DNA of 33,235 nucleotides from an uncultured Oscillospiraceae bacterium (GTDB taxonomy: Bacteria; Bacillota; Clostridia; Oscillospirales; Ruminococcaceae). Shown piece by piece: positions 8,417 through 16,217 of this stretch. How positions within the stretch are numbered: position 1 is the stretch's first letter; every line of letters starts with the position of its first letter. The stretch covers positions 1 through 33,235 of the forward strand of contig CANNTZ010000023.1 of assembly GCA_947522735.1 (NCBI GenBank), read 5' to 3'. The translations under genes were made by a program, and so were the position numbers. The notes under the pieces were generated by a model. That model searched no databases. It saw only the letters and a list, made by a program, of their open reading frames with translations, and was not told where the DNA came from.

Positions 8417-8472
8417 GGGCAATGCCCGAGAAAACATCCGCGCCGGGCATTGCCCGGGAAATCATCCGCGGT
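8417..8472 (+). repeat. two tandem 28-base palindrome-bearing repeats
   Basis: Units 8417-8444 and 8445-8472 match at 23 of 28 positions. Each starts with a short palindrome of the form GGGCAATGCCC or GGGCATTGCCC, then a GAAA..CATCCGCG tail. A related GGGCGAATGCCCGGAAA stands at about 8047-8063, on the other side of the HIT gene. No spacer or CRISPR structure is seen. Confidence 0.55.
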
Positions 8473-8487
8473 TCGGTCGTCCTCGCA

Positions 8488-8508
8488 CACACGCATTTCA
8501 TGCGTGTG
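8488..8508. other. short perfect hairpin
   Basis: CACACGCAT (8488-8496) and ATGCGTGTG (8500-8508) form a 9-base perfect stem with a 3-base loop in the spacer before comEC. No T-run follows on either strand. Confidence 0.4.
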
Positions 8509-8628
8509 CGCTGCGGGGACCTTACGGCATCGAGCACACCGGCCGGTTCGCGCGGCGGCGGAGTATGTTGCGAAACAGTGCGCCTCGCTGCTGCGGGGCG
8601 AGCATAAGACTTTTGAAGCCACAATATT

Positions 8629-10836
8629 ATGATAAAAGACATCTTCAAGACGAACAGACCCGTAATGGTCCTCGGGCTGACTATCCTGATCGGATGTGCG
8701 GGAGCGCTGTTTATCGGCGCTCTTTTTGCCATCTGTGCGGCTTTCGCGGTCATATTGGCGGCGGTCGCCGTGTTGATATTTGTAAAGGAGCCTGTGAGGG
8801 TGAAGCTGTGCGCTGTGACAATTCTTGCTGCGGCGGCGGTTTCGCTGTGTTGGTTTGCGCATCGCGATACGCAGTACCGGCGCAGTCTCGCGCTCGAGGG
8901 CAGGGAGGTTGCTATATCGGGGGTTGTCGAGAAGATCGAATACACCTCCGCGGCAAAGCGGAGATACATAGTGCGAGGCAGCGTGAAAAGCGGCGGGGAG
9001 GTCATAAACAACGTCAGCCTTGCGCTGTACTGCCGCTCGACGACGGCGATATACCTCTTTGACGAGATCGCATGCGAGGCGTCGCTCTATGACGGGGACG
9101 GCGGCTATGAGCAGAGGCTGATAAGCTCCGGAGAGCTGCGGCTCAGCGGCCACATCAACCGCCTGATATCCGCAAAGCCCGCCGGACGCCGGACGGCGGC
9201 GATGCTTATTACGGATATACGCACGCGCATTTCCGAGGGCGTCCGCCGTATACTTCCGGATTACCGCGGTGAGCTGCTGTCCGAGATAACGGTGGGGCTG
9301 TCCGGGCTGGGTGCGGGCGACGATGTATACGAGGATTTCCGCGCGGCCGGGATATCGCATGTGCTCGTCATCTCCGGCGCGCATCTGATGATAGCGGCGC
9401 AGTCGGTGGCGGCGCTGCTTGAGGCGTTCGGTGTTGGCAGGCGACGGACGGCGGCGCTCTCCGCAGTGTTCGTTGTGCTTTACATGCTGCTCGCGGGCAT
9501 GGGCACAAGCGTCGTTCGCGCAGGGATAATGATGCTGTTTGCGACAGCGGCTACGCTGCTCGGGCGCAGAAGCGACGGGCCCACCGCGATTGCCTTCGCT
9601 GCTGCCGTCATCGTGCTTACGCGTCCGCTCTCGCTGTTGACGGCCTCGATGTGGCTATCGTTCTCGGCGGCGCTTGGGATAATGCTTCTCGCGCCCAAAA
9701 TTTCCACCGTCGCGGCAAGGCTCTGTGGAAAGCTTTTGCCCCGCCGCCTTGCGCTCATATTTGCGGGCGTATTCAGCTCCGGCGCCGCGGCTTGGATATT
9801 TGTGACGCCCGCGTCGATACTGCTTTTCAGCGAGTTCTCGCTCTATTCCGTGCTTGTCAATCTCGCGGTGGCGCCGCTGCTGACTCCTCTCATCGTGCTT
9901 GGGCTTCTGACCGGCCTGTTCACGCTGATAGACCCCGCATTCCTGCTGGCAAGGCTTTGCGGCAAGCTGGCGGGCGTGCTGCTCTCGCTGCTTCGGCTTA
10001 TTACGCGCGCCGTATCGGCGCTGCCGTTTGCACGGGTATACGCCGGGGAACGCTTTGTACAGGTCTGGGTGGCCGCCTCCGTCGCGATATTTGTGCTGGT
10101 TCTGCTGCTGAAGCCCAGAGATAACGCGCGATATCTGCGCCTGACGGGGCTGCTGTGCGCTTCGTCGCTCATTGTGGCAGTCGCGGTGAACGCCGTGCTT
10201 ATGCGCGACGCAGTCAAGCTGACCGTCTCATCGCTCTATAACGGCAGCGCGGTGACGGCCGTATATCGCGGGAACGCCGTCACAATCTCTCAGCTTGACG
10301 GCGTATCCGACGCGAACCTGCTGTCCACTCGCATCTGTGCCTCCGGCAACATCCGGCACAGCGCTGCGATATTTGAGGGCGACGGCGCGCGAGAGACGGC
10401 ACGGCTGCTTGAAAAAACCGACTGCGACGCCGCGATAATGGACGAAGCGCTGTTGGAGGACGAGCTGCTGCGGGAAATTGACCGCGGCAAGCTATACCGC
10501 CTTGAGGACGGCATGACCGTCGAAGCCGCAGGAGGGCTTGTCAGCGCCCGGCGCGTCGCCTCAGGCGCGTGGATCATTGACACGCAATATGCAAAAATCC
10601 TGTATATTACCGAGAACCTTGACACGGAGGATATTCCCGCGCGGGATACGGACATCGACATATTGGCGCTTGGAAGCGGCGTCAGCGTCACGAATGCGGA
10701 CAGGCTGCGCAACGCGCTGACCGTATCGGTCGGACACGCCGGTGCCGTTCACGGCGAGACGCAGACACTCGGCGAGGCCGAAAGCGTCGAGCTGCTTCTG
10801 TCTGGCGGCGGGACATATTCCGTCACGAGGAGGTGA
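8629..10836 (+). CDS. comEC: ComEC/Rec2-family DNA uptake channel, degenerate C-terminal domain
   Basis: ComEC carries single-stranded DNA across the membrane during natural transformation. This 735-residue protein has an N-terminal membrane pair (about 12-60), an OB-like extracytoplasmic domain (roughly 80-185), and the Competence domain. The latter starts with the family signature YEDFRAAGISHVLVISGAHL and has many membrane helices up to about residue 520. The remaining 200 residues occupy the place of the beta-lactamase-like nuclease domain but lack its hallmarks: no DVGQGD entry and no HxHxDH metal motif. Import may still work without this domain, but nuclease activity looks absent. The ribosome site is weak. 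holA follows with a 4-base gap, the usual Firmicute order. Confidence 0.88.
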   Translation: MIKDIFKTNRPVMVLGLTILIGCAGALFIGALFAICAAFAVILAAVAVLIFVKEPVRVKLCAVTILAAAAVSLCWFAHRDTQYRRSLALEGREVAISGVVEKIEYTSAAKRRYIVRGSVKSGGEVINNVSLALYCRSTTAIYLFDEIACEASLYDGDGGYEQRLISSGELRLSGHINRLISAKPAGRRTAAMLITDIRTRISEGVRRILPDYRGELLSEITVGLSGLGAGDDVYEDFRAAGISHVLVISGAHLMIAAQSVAALLEAFGVGRRRTAALSAVFVVLYMLLAGMGTSVVRAGIMMLFATAATLLGRRSDGPTAIAFAAAVIVLTRPLSLLTASMWLSFSAALGIMLLAPKISTVAARLCGKLLPRRLALIFAGVFSSGAAAWIFVTPASILLFSEFSLYSVLVNLAVAPLLTPLIVLGLLTGLFTLIDPAFLLARLCGKLAGVLLSLLRLITRAVSALPFARVYAGERFVQVWVAASVAIFVLVLLLKPRDNARYLRLTGLLCASSLIVAVAVNAVLMRDAVKLTVSSLYNGSAVTAVYRGNAVTISQLDGVSDANLLSTRICASGNIRHSAAIFEGDGARETARLLEKTDCDAAIMDEALLEDELLREIDRGKLYRLEDGMTVEAAGGLVSARRVASGAWIIDTQYAKILYITENLDTEDIPARDTDIDILALGSGVSVTNADRLRNALTVSVGHAGAVHGETQTLGEAESVELLLSGGGTYSVTRR

Positions 10837-10840
10837 GCGG

Positions 10841-11890
10841 ATGATATTCAGGGACGAGCAGCAGTTTGCGGAGCATCTGCGCGGAAAGACGCTGCTTCCG
10901 GCGTATTTCATCTACGGCGACGAGAGCTATCTCAAGCGGCACTATCTTGCGAAGCTCGTATCGCTTGCCGTTTCAAAGGAGCTGGCTGCGTTCAATTTGC
11001 AGCGCTTTGACGGCAAGGTTGCAATGGAGGAGCTTGCGGACGTCGTCTATTCCTTCCCTGTCATGTCGGACAGACGCTGCGTCGTCGTGACCGATCTTGA
11101 TATAGAGAAGCTCACTCCCGGAGCGACCGACAAATTATTCGCCCTGCTCGGCGAGCTTCCCGAAACCTGTCTGCTGATATTTGTGACCGATCTGATAGAG
11201 GTCAACCTTAAAAAATCCGCCAAATACAAAAAATTCTGCGACAGGATCGGCAAACGTGGCGGTGTGGTCGAGCTTTCACGGCGGGACAACGCGCGACTGA
11301 CACAGTTTTTGCGGCAGGAGGCGGCAAAGCTCAGGTGCTCCATCTCCGCCGATAACTGCCGTCTGCTCATTGAGCGCTGCTCTGACAGCATGGAGGCGCT
11401 TGCTGGCGAGATACGCAAGCTGTCCGAGTTTTGCCTGCAAAATGGCAGAGACGAGATCACCCGCGCGGATATACTTGAGTGCTGTGCGCAGACGCCGGAC
11501 AGCGGCGTTTACGATATGACGAGGGCGGTTGCACGCGGCAACTACAACGAGGCGTTGCGCTGTCTCGAGGATCTCATCCATCGCCGGATCGAGCCGGTGG
11601 CGATAATGGCCACACTCTCCGGGCTGTATATCGACCTCTACCGCGCCAAGACCGCCAACCTCTCCGGCAAAAAGGCGTCGGACGTCGCAAAGGCGTTTTC
11701 CTACGGCGCGCGTGCCTTCGCCGCCGAAAACGCTTTCCGCGACAGCGCGTCCTACTCCGAACAGAGCCTGACAGAGAGCTTGGAGGTGCTGCGCGAGGGC
11801 GACCTGATGCTCAAGGGCAGCCGCACCGACAACGTCGTCATCCTCCAGCAAACCCTGACAAGGCTGTTCGCCTGCCGGAGACGGGGATGA
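10841..11890 (+). CDS. holA: DNA polymerase III delta subunit
   Basis: The delta subunit is the wrench of the clamp loader and binds the beta clamp; it works with the DnaX product encoded earlier in the window. At 349 residues it has the expected N-terminal fold, YFIYGDESYLKRHYLAKL near residues 20-38, with no Walker motif. A lid region follows, then a C-terminal helical collar containing the MATLSGLYIDLYRAK block. ATG 10841 is set by AGGAGGTGA at 10828-10836; the longer frame from 10742 runs back into comEC. The comEC stop lies within this ribosome site, so the two are probably coupled. Confidence 0.95.
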   Translation: MIFRDEQQFAEHLRGKTLLPAYFIYGDESYLKRHYLAKLVSLAVSKELAAFNLQRFDGKVAMEELADVVYSFPVMSDRRCVVVTDLDIEKLTPGATDKLFALLGELPETCLLIFVTDLIEVNLKKSAKYKKFCDRIGKRGGVVELSRRDNARLTQFLRQEAAKLRCSISADNCRLLIERCSDSMEALAGEIRKLSEFCLQNGRDEITRADILECCAQTPDSGVYDMTRAVARGNYNEALRCLEDLIHRRIEPVAIMATLSGLYIDLYRAKTANLSGKKASDVAKAFSYGARAFAAENAFRDSASYSEQSLTESLEVLREGDLMLKGSRTDNVVILQQTLTRLFACRRRG

Positions 11891-11917
11891 ATATTGTATC
11901 AAAAAGGACTTGGATTA

Positions 11918-12502
11918 ATGTATAAAGTTTCACAGGCGATCGTCGTGGAGGGCAAATATGACAAGATTAAGCTCTCGTCGCTCATCGACGCAACAATAAT
12001 CCCGACCGACGGCTTCGGCGTATTCCGTGACAGGGAGCTGCTCGGGCTGTTGAGGACGCTCGCCGCAAAAAAGGGGCTGGTCGTGCTGACCGACCCGGAC
12101 GCCGCCGGCTTCAAGATACGCGGCTATCTCAGCTCGGCAATACCAAAGGAGCAGATCATACACGCCTATATCCCCGACCTCTACGGCAAGGAAAAGCGCA
12201 AGGACGCGCCCGGCAAGGAGGGCAAGCTCGGCGTCGAGGGCGTCCCGGCGGAGTGCATTGTCGAGGCGCTGCGCCGCGCCGGAGTGCTTGGGGAGTGCGA
12301 AAATGCGCCCGCGCGCGCACCGATAACCAAGGCTGATCTGTGTGAGTTAGGGCTTTCCGGGAGCGCCTGTAGCGCCGAAAAGCGCCGGGAGCTCTGCGAA
12401 AAGCTCTCGCTGCCAAAACGCCTCTCGGCAAACGCGCTGCTGACGGTGCTGTGCGCGATCGTCACGCCCGACGAGCTGCGCGAGCTCGCGTGCGGACTGT
12501 GA
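11918..12502 (+). CDS. Toprim protein of the ribonuclease M5-like type
   Basis: This 194-residue protein begins with a Toprim domain: the catalytic glutamate lies in IVVEGKYDKIKL and the DxD pair in VVLTDPDAAGFKIRGYL. RNase M5 matures 5S rRNA in Firmicutes and has this fold. A conserved GVEGVPAECIVEALRRAG block and a C-terminal helical region follow, matching the group annotated as Toprim plus DUF4093. The first residues (MYKVSQAIVVEGKYD) differ from classical RnmV, so the exact RNA substrate is uncertain. The start at ATG 11918 is preceded by AAAGGA at about 10 bases; a TTG at 11894 is less likely. No 5S rRNA is in the window. Confidence 0.8.
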   Translation: MYKVSQAIVVEGKYDKIKLSSLIDATIIPTDGFGVFRDRELLGLLRTLAAKKGLVVLTDPDAAGFKIRGYLSSAIPKEQIIHAYIPDLYGKEKRKDAPGKEGKLGVEGVPAECIVEALRRAGVLGECENAPARAPITKADLCELGLSGSACSAEKRRELCEKLSLPKRLSANALLTVLCAIVTPDELRELACGL

Positions 12503-12543
12503 CATAAAGGCTTTTTGTTAAAATCAGGAAAGGAGGCGGCGGC

Positions 12544-13920
12544 TTGGCGCTTTACAGCCTCGGCTTCATATTCGTATTTCTACCGCTGGCGATAGTCCTC
12601 TATGCTTTCACGCCCGGACGGTACCGCAACTATGCGCTGCTCGTTATAAACGCCGCGTTCTACCTGTTTGCGGGCTGGCGGGTTGCGGCGATAACCGCCG
12701 CTGCGGCACTCATCGATTATGCCGCGGCGCTGTTTCTTGACGCCGCCTGCGGCAGAAAACGGCTCGGCGCGCTGCGGCTGCCGGTGCTGCTGCTCTCGTC
12801 CGGCAAAAACATCGCCGGGGCGGTGCTGTTCGCCGTGCTCGGCGAGCTGCGCTCGGAGCTGGTCGTCGGCGGCTTCCTCGTCTATGCGCTGACCTCGACC
12901 GGCTATCTGATCGACGTCTTTCGCCGCGAGGCCGCCGCGGAGCGCAACCCCGTCAAATTCCTGCTGTTTTCCACCCTTTTCTGCAAGATGTACATCGGGC
13001 CGCTCGTGCGCTACGGCGCGATGAAGCCTCAGCTTGACGGTGAAGGCGGCAACCGCCGCTTCTCGCTGGAGGACGCGGGCGAGGGGCTGACGCTGTTTTT
13101 GCGAGGCGCCGCGAAGAAGGTTCTGCTGGCCGACAGGCTGGCGGATTTTCAGGCGTCGCTGGCGGCGGTGAACGCCTCCGCGCCGTCGCTGCTCGGCTCA
13201 TGGTCGGCGGTGCTGGTGTTCGCGCTGCGGATATTCTTCGAGCTTTCCGGCTTCAGCGACATGGCGCAGGGGCTGGGACTGATTTTTGGGCTGCGCCTGC
13301 CTTCAAACTTCTATTATCCCTATCAGAGCCTGAGCGTCAGCGATTTTCTCTACCGCTTCAACACAACCGTCTCGCAGTTTTTCTCGCACTACGTCTACGA
13401 CGCGCTCAGCCCAATGTCCACGTCCGCGCCGGACGGCTCGCCTAAGCGCGAGCATGTGCTGGCGGAGGTGCTGAACACGCTGCTTGTTTGCCTGCTGTTC
13501 GGGCTGTGGTTCGGCGTGAAGCTAAGCTGCATCGTCTGGGGAATATATCTCGCGCTGTTCATCCTGCTGGAAAAGTATCTGATCGGAAAGCTGCTCGACG
13601 CGATACCCCGCCTTTTCTCGCGCTGCTACACCTTTGCCGTAGTGATGCTTTCCTTCGTCATCTTTCCGGCGGGCAGCGCACGCGGAATAATTTACAGCCT
13701 CTCGCAGACGTTCGACTTCTCCCGCGACGCCACCTCGACTGAGCTGAACTATCTGCTTTCGAGCAATTGGCTGCTGCTCACGCTTTCGGTGCTGTTTGCA
13801 TCCAGCCTGTTCGCGATGCTCGACCGGATAATAAAAAAACGCGCCAAGCCTGTGGCTGATATTATCTCGGCAATCTTCGCCGTGGCGCTGCTGGCGCTGA
13901 CGGCGGCGTTCCTGATATGA
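12544..13920 (+). CDS. MBOAT-family membrane protein lacking both conserved histidines
   Basis: This 458-residue polytopic protein follows the AlgI/DltB-type MBOAT fold, which passes acyl groups across the membrane to cell-surface polymers. Family blocks are clear: an N-terminal FIFVFLPLAIVLYAF, IGPLVRY near 157-163, ELSGFSDMAQGLGLIFG near 235-251, and NFYYPYQSLSVSDF. The two usual histidines are gone. The FWRRWHIS block reads FLYRFNTT, putting Asn at 273, and LWHGA reads LWFGV, putting Phe at 323, while the flanks still align. The PIGISFFTFQ block is also altered. The TTG start has AAAGGAGG at 12528-12535. The stop is 15 bases before its DHHW partner. It is probably a non-catalytic member, perhaps a transporter or scaffold (inference). 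Confidence 0.88.
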   Translation: MALYSLGFIFVFLPLAIVLYAFTPGRYRNYALLVINAAFYLFAGWRVAAITAAAALIDYAAALFLDAACGRKRLGALRLPVLLLSSGKNIAGAVLFAVLGELRSELVVGGFLVYALTSTGYLIDVFRREAAAERNPVKFLLFSTLFCKMYIGPLVRYGAMKPQLDGEGGNRRFSLEDAGEGLTLFLRGAAKKVLLADRLADFQASLAAVNASAPSLLGSWSAVLVFALRIFFELSGFSDMAQGLGLIFGLRLPSNFYYPYQSLSVSDFLYRFNTTVSQFFSHYVYDALSPMSTSAPDGSPKREHVLAEVLNTLLVCLLFGLWFGVKLSCIVWGIYLALFILLEKYLIGKLLDAIPRLFSRCYTFAVVMLSFVIFPAGSARGIIYSLSQTFDFSRDATSTELNYLLSSNWLLLTLSVLFASSLFAMLDRIIKKRAKPVADIISAIFAVALLALTAAFLI

Positions 13921-13935
13921 AGGAGGTGAAGAGCT

Positions 13936-15036
13936 GTGACCAACCGAATAGTTGCGGTTGTGCTGATAGTGATACTCATCGCAGCGCCGCTGCTGACGCT
14001 TGCGCTCAAGGGGCGGGGACAAAGCTTTGAGCTGGATATATCCGGCGGTCTGGATACCGTTCCCGAACAGCTCGACACGCTGCTCTCCGAAAGCATCCCG
14101 CTGCGCCCGGCGCTTGAGCGCGCCAAAAATGAGCTGCTACAGATTGGCGGCGCAGAGGAATTCGACGGAGTATTCATCAGCGACGGCGCGCTGATAGAGA
14201 ACTATCGCCCGGACGACAACAACGGGATAACCGGAAATCTTCAAAGCATAATCAACTTTATTACGCAAAAGCAGATGCCGTCCTATCTTATGCTGATCCC
14301 GACCGAGTGCGTCGTCTGCCAGGAGAAGGTTCCGGCGCTCGCACCAATATTCAACCAGAAAACGCTCATCGACAACGTCTATTCCGCCTTTGCGGGCAGC
14401 GCCGTAACTGTTGACGCCTACGGCGCGCTCTTCCGCAACCGCGACAAATACATCTATTACAACACCGATCCGCTCCCGACCTCGCTTGGCGGATACTACC
14501 TCTACCGCGAGCTTATGGAAAAGCTTGGCCGCACGCCGTACGACCTAAACGAATTTGAGGTCTGCTACGCGGGCTACGGCTTTTACGGCGACACCTACCT
14601 CCGCGCTCCGCTCGACGGCGCCAAGAGCGACATGATATCTCTGTACAGCTACCGACAATACGACCGCAGCTACACCGTCACCCACTACGAGCCGGGTCAG
14701 AGCTACGCCTATGACAGGCTGTACATCCCTGAATTTGAAGCGTCGGACGACAAGACCGACATCATTTTCGGCGGATTATCGCCGGTCATGAGCATCGACA
14801 CGGCGGGGCCATACGGCGATACGCTGCTGATAATCGGCGACGAGACCGCCAAAAGCTATGTCCCGTTTCTCGTCAACCACTACTCCCGCGTGACAGTCGT
14901 CTCCGTAGAAAAGCTGACGCCGGAGCTTTCCGGGATCGTCAAGGCCGAGGAATACCGTCAGGTGCTGTTTGCGTTCTCGGTCGAGACCTTCGCCGAGATC
15001 GGCAGCCTCGACGCGCTCGGCCTGCTGACTCAATGA
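13936..15036 (+). CDS. DHHW/AlgJ-like partner protein lacking catalytic motifs
   Basis: This 366-residue protein has one N-terminal membrane anchor (about 5-25) and an extracytoplasmic SGNH-like domain of the DHHW family, which works with MBOAT proteins to O-acetylate surface glycans. Framework similarity is plain: YYNTD....TSLGGYYLYRELMEKLG and LLIIGDETAKSYVPFLVNHY. But the name-giving DHHW is DPLP at 178-181, and the GDS serine is Glu303 in GDE. Both halves of the catalytic triad are therefore missing. The GTG start has AAGGAGGTGA six bases upstream. It directly follows the MBOAT gene, whose own histidines are also gone. The frame is intact, so it is not simply a pseudogene. Confidence 0.85.
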   Translation: MTNRIVAVVLIVILIAAPLLTLALKGRGQSFELDISGGLDTVPEQLDTLLSESIPLRPALERAKNELLQIGGAEEFDGVFISDGALIENYRPDDNNGITGNLQSIINFITQKQMPSYLMLIPTECVVCQEKVPALAPIFNQKTLIDNVYSAFAGSAVTVDAYGALFRNRDKYIYYNTDPLPTSLGGYYLYRELMEKLGRTPYDLNEFEVCYAGYGFYGDTYLRAPLDGAKSDMISLYSYRQYDRSYTVTHYEPGQSYAYDRLYIPEFEASDDKTDIIFGGLSPVMSIDTAGPYGDTLLIIGDETAKSYVPFLVNHYSRVTVVSVEKLTPELSGIVKAEEYRQVLFAFSVETFAEIGSLDALGLLTQ

Positions 15037-15465
15037 TCTGCGTTTTGCCATATGAAATTGCTCGTCGCCCAAGGCGGCCAAGCCGGAACGGGACGCGTTT
15101 GATGGCGCTTTGTAAAAAGCTTCCGCTCCGTCGAGCAACGGGGCTCAAAAAGCAATACCTCCTTTGCATGGACGGCGTAGCTTTAAGCGTTTACCCACAA
15201 TAATAAAACAACAGCTTTCGCCGTGAAGAGGTTTCTTCCCGGCGAAAGCGCTTGAGCGTCGAAATGTGACGATTGGGGCCTGCGACAGCCGATCTGCTCC
15301 CTTTAAAACCGGCTGCTCCCGATAACCGCGCGCCTGTGCCCTTGGAAAAACGGCTTCACAAAGAAGCCGATGCCCCGGTTGCCGCGGAAAGCATGCTCGT
15401 CCTGTCCCCCCTGAGCATTCCTCCCGGATATTCCGGAGCTCCGACGGCGCCGGCTTCGTCTGCGA
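15037..15465. other. gene-free spacer between convergent operons
   Basis: No frame here has a ribosome site or recognisable similarity on either strand. The only structure I can support is the hairpin at 15214-15249. The 78-codon plus-strand frame from 15273 is Pro/Ala-rich and overlaps the end of the convergent phosphodiesterase gene, so I leave it out. Confidence 0.5.
15200..15249 (-). terminator. predicted terminator after the YfcE-like gene
   Basis: GCTTTCGCCG (15214-15223) pairs perfectly with CGGCGAAAGC (15240-15249). Read on the minus strand, the stem is followed by a T-rich run (complement of 15202-15213). It lies about 215 bases past the minus-strand stop and may act weakly in both directions. 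Confidence 0.5.
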
Positions 15466-16002
15466 TTATCTCAGCGCGTTGCCCGGAGCCGGGGCTTCAA
15501 GGTCTTTGAGGACAAATTCGCCGCCGGAATAAAGGATGTAGCTGTGACGGGAACCGGCCTTTGGGATCGATATCGAGCCGGGGTTGATGTAGCGGATGCC
15601 GTCGCGCAGTGTGTCGTCCGGAATGTGTGTGTGCCCGTAGAGTATCACGCCGGAGCCGAGCGCCGCCGCGACCTCGTCAAGATGATGCCCGTGCGTTGCA
15701 ATAAATACATTGTCTCCGTCGCAGAGCGCCGCATATTCGGCGAGAATGGGAAATTTGAGCACCATCTGATCCACCTCGGTGTCACAGTTGCCGCGCACGC
15801 ACAGCAGCCTTGGCGCAAGCGGATTGAGCATTTCAATGACCCTCTTAGGATCGTAATCACGCGGAAGATCGTTTCGCGGGCCGTGATAGAGTATGTCGCC
15901 AAGCAGCAGCAGCCGGCCGGGAGCCTCCTCCTTGAAGCGTTCGAGCAGCAGTGACGTGTAATAAGCCGAGCCATGGATGTCGGATGCGATCATGAGCTTC
16001 AT
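15466..16002 (-). CDS. YfcE/MJ0936-type metallophosphoesterase
   Basis: This 178-residue cytoplasmic calcineurin-like phosphoesterase has all its metal-site motifs: Asp8 and His10 in SDIHGS, Asp36 in LGDILYHG, Asn72 in RGNCD, His104 in THGHH, and His124/His126 in GHTH. YfcE-like enzymes split phosphodiester bonds in small molecules; the physiological substrate is usually unknown. I chose the inner ATG at 16002 because GGAG lies about 8 bases before it and the protein then starts right at the first beta strand; an ATG 30 bases upstream is also in frame. It is transcribed away from aspS and convergent with the MBOAT operon. Confidence 0.93.
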   Translation of the reverse strand: MKLMIASDIHGSAYYTSLLLERFKEEAPGRLLLLGDILYHGPRNDLPRDYDPKRVIEMLNPLAPRLLCVRGNCDTEVDQMVLKFPILAEYAALCDGDNVFIATHGHHLDEVAAALGSGVILYGHTHIPDDTLRDGIRYINPGSISIPKAGSRHSYILYSGGEFVLKDLEAPAPGNALR

Positions 16003-16163
16003 ATAACCGTCTCCATAAGATGAATTTTTCATTATAATTATATCCGCAGCGCGGTCGCCAAGTCAATACCGCGGCGCGCGAATGAATACCCAATTGTAAA
16101 AATAAACGCCACGGACGGCAAAAAGCTTCTGGCCAAAAGGCGTCTCAACCCCTTTCAGGGCGC

Positions 16164-16204
16164 AAAATCGCCTCTGCCGGAGGCGGAAACTCCCGGCAAA
16201 GGCG
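16164..16204 (-). terminator. predicted terminator after aspS
   Basis: An arm at 16190-16204 pairs with 16169-16182 to give a long GC-rich stem (CGCCTTTGCCGGGAG against CTCCGGCAGAGGCG, one G bulge and one G-A mismatch). On the minus strand it is followed by a short ATTTT. The T-run is weak, but the stem begins 13 bases past the aspS stop. Confidence 0.6.
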
Positions 16205-16217
16205 ATATCAACTCCTG

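Noticed and set aside
8417..8472. CRISPR-like array
   Set aside because: Only two directly abutting units with no spacers and no cas genes.
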